Position numbers and translations under genes: made by a program. A stretch of 64,000 bases of DNA from Canna indica. Its lineage: Eukaryota; Streptophyta; Magnoliopsida; Zingiberales; Cannaceae. The stretch spans positions 16,461,501 through 16,525,500 of the forward strand of contig CP136896.1 in NCBI GenBank assembly GCA_034359265.1, written 5' to 3'. How positions within the stretch are numbered: position 1 is the stretch's first letter; each line of letters begins with the position of its first letter. The notes under the pieces were generated by a model. It was not told the DNA's origin, made no database searches, and saw only the letters and a list, made by a program, of their open reading frames with translations. Shown here piece by piece: positions 38,101 through 49,700 of this stretch.

Positions 38101-41100
38101 AGGTCATTGATATTGAAATGAACTTCCTGCTGGTGGCGATCATATATTTGTTCCATTCGGTTTTGTGCCTGGAGAAGACGACCGCGAGTAAGATGCAAGT
38201 GACTATCTCGTTCACGAAGTTGGTGGTCGACTGATTCTTAGTGGGCGGTACCGGCAGTGTATGGAAGAAGGCGTGGCAGAGGTCGACCATAGACCACTTC
38301 GAAAGGAGTGGTGCGAAGCGCGGAGTGAAAAGTAGTGTTGTAGTAGAACTCCACTCATGGAAGTCATTTGAGCTAATGTTTGGGTCGATTGCTAGTAAAG
38401 CAGCGCAAGTACATCTCGATGCCACGATTGATGACCTCAGTTTGGTCATCCGCCCAGGGATGATAAGCAGAGGTGAAGTGGAAGCGAGTACATGACAAGG
38501 TGAAAATTTCACGCCAAAACTTGCTTGTGAAAGCAACGTCACGATTAGAAACAATGATCTCTGGAAGGCCATGGAGACAGAAGATATGATCAATGAAGAC
38601 ATGAGCGACGGTGGTGGCGGTGTAGGGGTGGCTGTGTGCGAGGAAATGCTCTTATTTTGAAAGTCGATCAACCATGACGAAGATGACGGTTTTGCCCTTG
38701 GACATGGGCAGCCCTTCGATGAAGTCCATGGAAATATCAACCCATGTCTGTTGTGGGATAGGAAGGGGCTGGACTAGGCCTGCCGGTTGGAGTGTTTCTG
38801 TTTTGTTGCGCTGGCAGGTGGTACACGAACGAACATATTCATTAATGTCCTTCTGTAAATGGGACCAATACTGTAAATGGAACCAATAGAATTCAGCCTT
38901 CAAGCTGAAGCGCACATTGGTATCCTTCATGCGTTGAATCATAAAAGACACGGATGATAATGCTGAAGAGAGGAGGTGGCATAAAGGAAAATTATGTTTT
39001 TGTAGTGTATGAGGCGCGCATGAACATGCCATGGTGATGGTTGTGGCATGAGAAGGATGTCCGCCATGAGTTGTTGGTTGTTTGGCGAGGTACGATGTTC
39101 TTCTTTGATCTGCAAAAGAAATGAAGGGTTGAGGCATCGATGAAATTGAACCTTCCGAATGCGGCCGACGAGATAGAGCATCGACAGCGGCATTCAACTT
39201 GCTCGCCTTGTACCCGATGGTAAAATCATAACCAAGGAGCTTTGAGACCCAATGATGTTGAGTGGTAGTGACTAAGCGTTGCTCCAACAAGTATTTGCGG
39301 CTATAATGGTCATGCAAACGATGAAAGGGCGACCCCACAAATATGGAGTCCAATGCTTGATGGCCTTTGCAAATCCAACCGATTCTTTTTCGTAAGCCGC
39401 AAGTTTATGCATGTGAGATGGAAATGGACAACCAAAATATGCTGTGATGACCAAGTTGATGTAGAACAGCCCCCATGCCCGAGCTTGCCGCATCACATTC
39501 GATGGCGAAGGGTTGCAAAAAGTCGGGTAGAGCTAAAGTCGGGGCTGAGATAAGAGTTGCCTTGAGATCATTGAAGGAGGATGTGGCTGCCTCAATCCAA
39601 TCAAAGTTGTCTTCCGCAATAACTTGGTGAGCAGGGTAGCTAGAGAGCCGTAATCGCAAATGAACTTGGGATAGTACCCAGTGAGACCTAGGAACCCACG
39701 TAGTTCAGTCGGGGATGACGGTTGCAGCCATGAGGATATGGTTGAAATTTTTCTTTTGAGGATCCATGCTCACGCTTGAGTTATCAGGCCGGGTCGGCCC
39801 GACCCGAAAAAAATTCGAGCATGGAATCACCGGGGCCCGACACGACACAAATAATAATGGGTCGGCATGGCCCGGCTCGTTTAGCTCGATAACACGAAAA
39901 AAAGGATAAAAAATTGGGTTGAGTTGGCTTAAACTCAATAATTAATGGGTTTTAAACCCGTTACTACTTGACCCAATAGTGTTTGTCACCTTGTCGGGTT
40001 ATCGGGCCGGGCCGGACCAACCTGATAGCACTTGGCCCGACCCGGCACGTTGAGCGTTCAAGCCTTATCGGGCCGGCCCTACAACGGCACAAGAATGATA
40101 ATACTCAGCCTGAATCCAATTTTATCGGGCCGGGCCTATAATTGGTAGGTCTGCTCTCGCCGTGGTTCGAAATGATGTGGCCAAGGTGTGTCACTGAAGA
40201 TTGGGCGAACGAGCATTTTGATTCCTTCAAGAATAGGTGATGTTTGCGGAGGGTGACAAATATCTCCTTGAGGTGGCGAAGGTGATCAGCAAGAGAGAGA
40301 CTGCAAACAAGAATATTATCAAAGAAAATAAGAACATACTTGCGGAGCATGGGTCCAAAGACATCGTTCATGAGTGCTTGAAATGTTGGTGGTGCATTTA
40401 CCAATCCGAATGTCATGACGAGGAACTCAAATTGGCCATGGTGATTTCGAGAGGCTATCTTTTCGATGTCCGCATCATGCATCCAGATTTGGTGGTACCT
40501 AGAACGAAGATCAAGTTTGGAGAAATGCATGCCCCATGTAGTTTGTCAAGTAATTCATCAATGATGGGTATGGAAAAATCTTTGATAGTGACATCATTGA
40601 GCGCTATGCAACCAACACAAAATCACCATCTTTTGTCCTTTTTGACGAGGACCGGGGATGAAAAGGGATGGGACGAATTATCCTCAATTTCAGCATTTGT
40701 TCGCATTGTAGTTCCAGTAAATTGTTTTGGCGAAAAGGATAACGGTAGGGGCGATCGGAGACCGGGGATGTGTTGGGAAGCAACCAGATGTGATGATCTT
40801 ATGGACGGACAAGAGGTAGGCCTTGTGGGTCCTCAAAAATATCATGAAAGCGGTGAATTGAATTATCGATTATGCTTCGACGAAGTTTGCCAAGAGGGCT
40901 GCAGCTGCATGCTGCCCTGTTTTGGTTTGGTTGATTAGGCCTTGCAAGTTGCCGGCTCTTTGTCGAAGTCCCACATCACCGGACCCAAAGTCTGCATCCA
41001 TTGGACGCCAAGGAAGGGATCGTACCCGCTGAGAGGGAGAAGTAAAAATGTGGCATCAATGCTTTCTTTTCCCAATTGAAAGTTGGCCGGGGTGCATTGG

Positions 41101-44100
41101 CCTCGACTGTACAGATGTGCGCCATTGGCAACAATGATAGAGAAGTCATGATCGGGCTTGATTGGAATGTGAAGGCGTTCAGCAACTACCAAGCTCAAGA
41201 AATTATGGGTGAACTGCTGCCAATGTCTAAGAGCACACAAATAGGGAATCCGCTGATGGAACCGAGCACCTACATCGTGCGGGGGTTCGGAGTCTCATTG
41301 ATGGCCATGAGGGAAATAGAGGGCTGCTTGTAGGTTGTCGAATTCATAACAAAAAAGAAGATCTTTGTGTTGGCAAGGAGCCAGTTGAGGACTGTTTCAG
41401 CATCGTAGGTTGTCACCTCCAAGATAAAAAGTTGTTGATAAGCATGGTCAGCATCGTAGGGTGTCACCTCCAAGACTAAAAGTTGTTGGCAAGCATGGTT
41501 TGGAGTCCAAGCCTCATTGGAATGAAAACATAAACCTTCTGCTCGTCGAACCGTTGTTACCCTGTTGGTGAGGCGGCGGACATTAGGGGCCCTGTTCTTT
41601 TTTTTTTTGCAGCAAGGCAAGTGAAATAGTATTAATGAAAGAAGAGTGTGTACAGGAAGCATCCCATCACCCTAGGAGAAAAGAGTCTCATATCTCACCT
41701 TCAGCGGCATTGCCATCAGCAATAAGAGACCCAAAAACCTAGGCGGGACAGTTACACAAATGTAAGCAAGCAAGAAAGCATCCCACAGCCCGGCGCAGGC
41801 CCATAAAACAGATCAAGCACTACTACATCCCACAGCCCGGGACAGGCAAAAGTAACACGGATATAGCTCAGCTACATCAGATAGCAAAGAAACACTAAAT
41901 CCCACAGCCCGGGACAAGCCAACAACTCAATGATAAAAATAGAAAGAAGTGCCTCATTGTGTTATGAATGGGACCCAACCATCTCAAGAGATGGCTGAGT
42001 CAGCACAGCCCAAGAGATAGAGCCAACAATATAAAAGAAGATAAAGATAAGAGCTGAGAAGGAAAAGGAAGAGCAAGTCTCAATTACCAATTCAAAGTGG
42101 CACATATTTCTCTCTTTTGATAAGGTTCATTATTATCAGATTTTTCTACATATATCTCTCTTTCGATTAGGTTCATTGTTAGCATATTTTTCTCTTTTGA
42201 TTAAGTTGATTAGGAAGCAGTCATAATCCAGATAAGTAGGATTGGCAATTTCAAATGCATACATGTATTTATTCCATTCATGAAGGGGAATAAGACAAGC
42301 CTGGATTTTCAATTCTTATCTCATCTCTCTAACTCTTGTCTCATCTCTCTCTCTATCTCTCCTCCTCTCCCTTTTCCTGTCGCTAATTATCCAAATTAAG
42401 AAACAAACAACAACATAGGGAAGGAAAGGCACTCAGCCGCTCCTATTCCTATTCTACCAAAATCTACCTCTTCAAACTCCACATCAGAAACTACACATCA
42501 AAGGCCCTGGACCAGATCACAAGCAAGGCAATCAACATCTTTGGTATCAGAGCAGTCACCATCAACCATGGGAGAAGAACTACAACAACAACTCCTTAAT
42601 CTTTTGAAGGTCATGCAAGAAGATCGTGAGCAGGAGCGTATTGAACGTGCCCAAGAACGTGAACTGTTTGCAGCCAAACTTGAAGCAATATCCAAAGAGA
42701 TTGAGGGGGTTCGACTACAAAGTCGTCCTCATGAGGAGTCCGACAGCAGAGGCACTTGACCACCTCTTCCCACGGAGGAGTTGCCAAACCAGCCATGGCT
42801 TCCGTTGGATAGAAATACTGGTCATTACGTTAGGGGAGAATAACGTCCTGAATAAATCCATCCTTGGACTACCAGACCGCAATTATACAGCACCGCCTAG
42901 ACCCCGATTTGAATTTCCTAGATTTGATGGTACTGGAGATCTCGCTTCTTGGCTATCATGCTGCGAATACTACTTCCGCCATCATCAAATTATAGATAGA
43001 GAGTGAATTCAAATGTTCGCCTTTAACTTAGAAGGGGAAGCACAAACTTGGTTTCGTTATTTTGAAAATCGCCACCCCGACATGATGTGGCCAACATTTG
43101 CAAGGTATTTTTCCATCCGTTTTGGGCCACTAGATCAAGGAGGAGAATTTGGAGATATTACCAAACTCACTCAAACAAAATCCGTAGCGGACTACCAAAG
43201 GGACTTCGAACGATTATTACCTCAAGCTGAGCACCTACCAGAACAGTACTTAACATCCATGTTTGTAAGCGGATTGCAGCAACAAATAAGGGTGCATGTG
43301 AAGGCTCTCCAACCCACTGATCTCTTGCGAGCCATGAGTTTTGCTCGATTGTTTGAACAACAATACCCACCACCTAATCAACGAATCCAGCGATGGCAAC
43401 AAAGTCCAGCTCCATTGCCGTCTACACAACCTCCAGCAAGACGATTCCCAGCCCAAACACTATCAAATTTAGAGATGGCATCAAGACGAGCCCAAGGACT
43501 ATGCTTTCGCTGTGATGATCGCTGGACACCAGCACACAAATGCACACAAATGCAAGAAGTTATTCTCAATTCAGATTGTAGATGAGGAAGTGGAGGATGA
43601 GCAAGGAATAATTAATTCTCAGGAAGATGATGAATCGTCAAAACCTCAACTCTCTTTGATGGCAGTCCAATGTATCCGACAACCACAAACCATGAGAGTA
43701 ATTAGGAGCATTGAACAATGTCCAGTAAGTATACTTATTGATTCAGGAAGCTCTCTTAACTTCATTAGCAGCCACCTCGTCTATAAACTACGACTTCCTT
43801 TACTTCAAGGATGTGAAATCATAGTGGCTTCCTTTACTTCAAGGATGTGAAATCATAGTGGTTGTAGCCAATGGTTCAAAATTATGTGGAGTTAAGGTGA
43901 AAGGCCCGTCAATACTTTGGATAAATTTGGAAAAAATAGAGGCTGAAATTTTCATGGTTCCTCTTGGTGGCTTTGATGTGGTCTTGGGTGTTAAATGGTT
44001 GCAAACACTCGAACCCATACTATGAGATTTTGATACCCTTTCTATACAATTCACAGGTAATGGTAGAAAGGTGCACCTTCAAGGACAAGAACCTTACACC

Positions 44101-46727
44101 CTCAACAATAGCATACACTCCCCCGGTCTTTCTTCATCCTCTTCACCAGATATCACCGCTATTATCCAACAGTATGCCGATGTTTTTGCCGATCCAAAAG
44201 GACTGCCACCTGTTCGCCGCCATGAGCATCAGATTCACCTATTTAGCAGGAATAGAACCTGTAGTAGTTCGGCCATAACGATACCCATTCTTGCAAAAAG
44301 AAGAAATTGAAAATCAATGTGCAACCATGTTGAAGCAAGGGCTGATTCGACACAGCTCATCTCCTTACTCTACCTCGGTACTACTTGTTAAGAAGAATGA
44401 TGGAAGTTGGCGATTTTGTGTGGACTACCGTGCTTTGAACTCGCTAACAATAAAAGATAAATATTCAATTCCACTAATTGATGAACTCTTAGATGAGCTC
44501 CACGGCTCCGTCTTCTTCACCAAACTTGACCTAAGAGATGGCTATCATCAAATCCGAATGCACCTCGACGGCATTGAAAAAACAGCCTTCTGAACTCATC
44601 ATGGCCATTATGAATTTTTGGTGATGCCTTCTGGTCTCTCTAATGCACCATCTACTTTTCAGGCATTGATGAACGACATCTCTAACTCTTGTCTCATCTC
44701 TCTCTATATCTCTCCCCCTCACCCTCTCCTTGTCACTAATATGGAATTATCCCGATTAAGAAACAAACAACATAGGGAAGGAAAGGCACTCAGCCGCTCC
44801 TATTCCTATTCTACCAACATCTACCTATTCAAACTCCACATCAGAAATTACACGTCAAAGGCCCTGGACCACATCACAAGCAAGGCAATCAACACATTGG
44901 TTTCTAGCTCCTGGGGTGTCCCCAATCCTCTTTGTGAGAGTGTCATCCAGGATATGTTTAGCGAGGGCTTCCCAAGATAGTTGTTCTTCATCATGCATAC
45001 GCCGATTGCGCTCTCTCCATAAATGATAAATGGTGGTAGTGAAAAGAAGTTTTCTCAATAGTTTAGCATTTCTCAATAATTTAGCATCTGATGAACCACC
45101 AAAGTGATGCAGCAGCCAATGGCATTAAGTTAGACAAGGTATCCCTGCATGGTACGATTCCAAGTACCTTGCGCCAGACCCTTTGAGAGTATGTACAACA
45201 CAACAGGTTAAGGTCTATGCTCTCGCTATCTTCTCGATATAAGTAACATATATTTGGCCCTTGCTTACCCCATCCACGCATGCAATCAAATGTGGGGAGC
45301 TTCCTCCAAAAGGCCAGCCATGAGATAAAGGAGAATCGAGATATATGGCCTTTAAACCATAGCAAACTATGCCAAGCTACATCGAGTTCAGTGGATGTCA
45401 ATTTGTTGTAGGCAGATTTAAGACCGAAAGTGCCAGATGTGGATGCAATCCAGAGTATGGTATCACTCCCAATCTCTTATATCTATCCTGTGTATTGACC
45501 CGCCGCAGGTTCTGCCATGCGTCAAAAAGGCACGAATGCTGGAACACCATCGTGTCACCATTCAGGAGATAAAATATCACATACTTGATTAGTAAAGAGG
45601 GCAAGGATGCTATGAGGGTATCGTTTCACAATGTGAAAAAGAATCCCGTCAGGGTGTCATTGGTCATGCCATAGCCTGGTGTCTTCGCCATTGCCTATCT
45701 TATGAGTGATGAAGGGTTGAGCAAGGTATCTTACGTTGAAGACGCTTCTAGTCACCCAAGATGACGCTGAAGGTACCTAGCGGGTCCAAATAGAGTGTAC
45801 TATTAAGTAATTGTTGTGAATCCATCTCACCCAAAGGGAGTCCTTTTTTGAAGCAATGGCCCATATGTATCTCATCATACATGTCGGTTAAGTTTCCTAA
45901 TGTTCCTCAGCCCCATCCACCTTTTTCTTTTGGTTTGCAAACAGACAACCAAGCGATTCGCTGATTACATTTGAGCGTTCGGCCAGACCAAAGGAACCAA
46001 GCCAAGAGCTATTCAATACGGATAATAACCTGTTGAGGGAGAGAATCCCCATTAGAACAAATTTTATGAGTTCGAGGAGACCTGCAAAAGAGAGACATTT
46101 ACTCGTCCATCCATTGATTTTCGAAGCAATGCTATCCATCAGGGGCTGGCCTTCCTGGAATGAAGGCCTAGACGATAGTAGAGGAACCCCCAAATAGCGA
46201 ACCGGTAGAGAACCAAAGGGCATGTCCAACACTGTAGCAATAGAGGACCTCAGCTCCGGGGATGTGCCACAGATGTAAATGTGTGATTTTAAATTGATGG
46301 TACGCAGCCCAGAAACTTGGTGAAAGTGCACTAGGCAATCCTTTAAAGTTGTGGCTGACACAATATCTGCCCTGGAGAACAAAAATAAATCATTAGGGGG
46401 TGAACTAGTCGGTCCACCTGGTTTCTGCCCCATGTAGGCAAAGGCCTATTGGAGCGAGTGGTGATGCTGCGTTGATGGAAGGAAACGATGGACAAGAGTT
46501 GATGGATAGGGTTGGCGTGCCCCATACCTGTCCGAGGGCTGGTTCTAAGCCTCCTGTTCATAGAGGCGGGCTAGCTTCATGGCCTATGTCAAATCCAGAG
46601 GGTTAAGGGCGAAGACCATCACTTTAAGGTTTCACTGGAGACCTCGAAGGAAAAGCTCTACCTCTTGTGCGGCTGAGAGTGTGCCCGCGCGAGAAAGCAA
46701 CCTTTGAAATGACCGTTGGTAGTCGGC

Positions 46728-46780
<53 letters not shown>

Positions 46781-49700
46781 CGGTATGATTTTTCACAAAA
46801 AGAAGCATAATTATGTGGAGATAATGTCATTGAATGAAAGATTCTATTCTTTCAATTTGTTTTCAAGTTGCTTTTGTTGTTTCCTTTAGTATTTGAACTT
46901 CCATTTTGCAGCCTCTTCACACTGTTTTGATGATGTGGACTGGTGAGGTAGAGAAGTAGAGTCCATACCACTATCTGTGGTTGGTGGTCTATGGTATCCA
47001 TAACTATAGCTAGGATGGCTTCTCCCAGGATAAGAGTGAATATGATCCAAATCGCCATGCCCAGTGGAAGTTATGTGCTTAACATCACAAATGAAGGCCT
47101 CGTAGGCCTTAGAAGCCTGCTTGTCGGGGGGAACTTGAGGGTGGATTGCCGAACGCCTTCTTGATCTCTTCCTTAGTGGTGTTCCGATGCAAGCCCTAGG
47201 GTATAATAATGATCCATCTATGGTGTGCGATCTTGAGGAGGAGATGGCTTGAGATCAGAATCATGGATTTCGAACAACTCACCATAAATTCTGGTTGCAT
47301 ATGTTGTTCTTCCAGCAGCTGGCACTCACTAAGCCATTTTTTAATTAAGTAGTCAACAGGATCCTATCTTTGCATTGGATTTTGTCCATTCATTAGATCC
47401 AATCTTGTACCAGATCCTGCAATCTTGTAGTAGTTCGCCTTGCACCACATCCAATTTTCTCTCTTATACTTGGACCAACTTTAGACTGTGTACCAGAGCC
47501 AACCATTCTTAGGATCTTCATCTAGATCATCTCGGGGTTCTTAACCCTTGCAATTGTAAGGAGGACCTTTAAAAAACATTCAAATGACATAATCTTATCT
47601 TTGTTCAACTCTGTATATCAATTTCATTTTCAGATTTATCTTCGAAATATGTTCATCCCAACAAGAAATTCTAGTTTGTGCATTATGTTTTCTACTATGC
47701 TGTGCATCCTCAGTAGGTTGCTTTAGTATACATTATCTAGTATACACTCCTCTCGTGCTATTCTCCACAAGCAACTGCCTTTCTCCATGCACCTCCTACA
47801 ATTTCTCATATCATTCCAGACATTTATCTCTTCCCAACGAGATGATGCTTATCTAATGTCTCAAACTTGCACCAGTTTTTTTACAACTCAGCATATTATC
47901 TCTTTCCTGAAGTTTCTCTTTGTTTCCATACTTAAGTGGTATGTGTTCTATGCTACCTTGAGTTTGAGGGAGCATGTCAGAGTATTGGACTATTTTGTCA
48001 TTTAGTGTGTCTTTGGTCATGTTGCACTTTTGTCCTCTATATAAAAAGAGTTAATAATATGTCTTTTGGGGTATTCCAACTGTCATATGTTTGGTCCTTT
48101 TTGTCATTATTTGTGTCTGGTTTCTATACTTGCGCGTTAATCACACCAAGGTTTTATTTTGTGGTTTAAGTTGAGAAGCTAGGGTGAATAGCCATGTTCT
48201 TAGTAGGTTGGTACATCCAGGCGTCCAGCCACTCTAGTTATACTATTGCATTAGTTACTCCTGGAAATTTACTTGTTTATATGAGAAGTGGATGGATTTA
48301 GGACTTGCATTCTCTGACCATGGTAACAACAAGACTTTATGATTACAGAAGAGGTGATTAGTAGAGGAAATTTAAGTACTGAATTTTGTAAGAAGAACCT
48401 CATATATCTATAAGATAGAATGGAAATTTCTGAAATGTTAATTGTATTTGAAGCTGTTAGCAAGTCTTGTTGCTAGGATTATTGTTTGTATTTCACTAGA
48501 GTTTCCTTATGTGAAGGTAATAAATATCCTAGCTGAACTTATTGGAAATAACAAAGGAGCTTTCTCTTCATATTAAAGAAGCCAGATGAATCACACATCT
48601 TTTCTGACTGAGAAATTGTTTAAGCAGCCACTTCTAATTTATTGTCCTTTGCGGTAATAGATATGCTATCTGAACTCATTGGGAATAAGAAAGGAGCTTT
48701 ATCTTCATATTTAAAGATGCCAGATGAATCACACATCTTTTTTGACTGAGATATTGTTTAAGCAGCCACTTCTAGTCTATTGTCCTTTGCATTCTAGTAA
48801 AGGGTGATATCATCTTTCGTCATTTTGACAGATAAATATCATTATCACATAGTTTCTTGAGAAGATGATGACTAATTTACAATTGATCAGAATAGTTGAT
48901 GGCTTGTTGCTTCATTACATTATTTTTTAATCATTTATCAGTATTATGTGCTAAACCAATTGTCTTAGTTAAAATTTATTCTAAAAAGTGGATCCCTTGC
49001 ATCCATGCTTCAGTGTAATCATACCATCACTAGTCATAATGTTGCCAAACGCCAAACTGAGTTACAAAACAAATTAATAATGGGTATAATTGCTTGATGA
49101 ATATCTTGCATGTGAAGAATGAAGATATTTGACTGTGTATGCGTATAATTTTACTAATGCAAACCAACATTCCAAGTCATGGCTTCGTTTAGAACCATTT
49201 GAAAAATTAATTAGGTGTTTCATATTGTAAATAATGCAAAGTTAGGAAGCTATTAAGTTCCATTAGTGTTGTCACCAGGCGCTCGCCTAGGCGTCCAGGC
49301 AAGGCAAGGCGAGGCGAGGCGAGGCCTGAGCGCCTCTTAACACCTTGAGGCGGGCGCCTTCAATGAGGCACTACTTAAGCATAGCTTAATTTGGGCGTGC
49401 GCGCACAGTTCCCAGGTGGCGCCCAATATAAAAATTAAACTTTCAACAAGATTTGAACTTTGTCCTTTTGGTGGACAAATAAAGGTCCCACCACTAGGTT
49501 AATGTTATTTTTTTGTTAATTCTAACCATTATATATAAGGGTCATTTTCATATATGGCCTTTTTGGATAAGGCTTTTTGAAAAATGACCTCCAATATAAG
49601 CTTAATAAAAAATGGCCAAGAGAATTGTGTTTTGGATAAAATTGTCCCTATATTTTAAATGGCTAAGTCAACATCCTTCCCTGAACATACCAAAACAACT

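Larger units (their letters stand above)
41960..44894 (+). mobile_element. Gypsy deletion derivative with perfect 5-bp target duplication
   Basis: The 5' LTR is 41960-42537 (TGTTATGAAT...AATCAACA, 578 bp) with a TATA box (atataaaag) near 42030, followed by primer site TGGTATCAGAGC at 42542-42553. The 3' LTR keeps only its last 212 bp (44683-44894). CATTG flanks both sides (41955-41959, 44895-44899). Between them gag, protease and half of RT remain. A deletion joins RT directly to the middle of the 3' LTR. Confidence 0.92.
41598..46390 (-). mobile_element. 5'-truncated LINE inserted in the Gypsy gag
   Basis: The 3' end is marked by a poly(T) run on the plus strand (41598-41608). The 5' end at 46390 falls within the RT active-site block, starting [13 protein letters not shown]. 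Flanking CATTAGGGG occurs at 41581-41589 and 46391-46399, the recognisable part of a diverged target duplication. Coding parts on the minus strand: RT thumb (46390-45900), zf-RVT with [15 protein letters not shown] (45240-45150), and [16 protein letters not shown] (45020-44970). The 3' UTR (41600-41954) has three repeats of a cccgggctgtggga motif. A Gypsy deletion derivative sits in it at 41960-44894. Confidence 0.85.
37271..46970 (-). mobile_element. Gypsy chromovirus retrotransposon, nested and decayed
   Basis: The 3' LTR is 37271-37682 (TGTTAT...ATAACA, 412 bp), preceded on the minus strand by a purine tract (37696-37683). Then, upstream on the minus strand: chromodomain, integrase, RNase H, RT, protease, gag knuckle, gag, and a shortened 5' LTR (46780-46970). 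A LINE splits gag (41598-46390), and a GC-rich hAT-type element splits RT (about 39772-40150). The flanking pentamers (attga, ctatc) do not match, so one end is rearranged. Confidence 0.85.

Noticed and set aside
40237..40938. 233-codon plus-strand open frame
   Set aside because: It is the complement of the Gypsy RT and flanking pol region; the minus strand carries the recognisable RT motifs.
42541..42553. Candidate host tRNA fragment (ttggtatcagagc)
   Set aside because: It is a retrotransposon primer-binding site directly after an LTR, not part of a tRNA gene.
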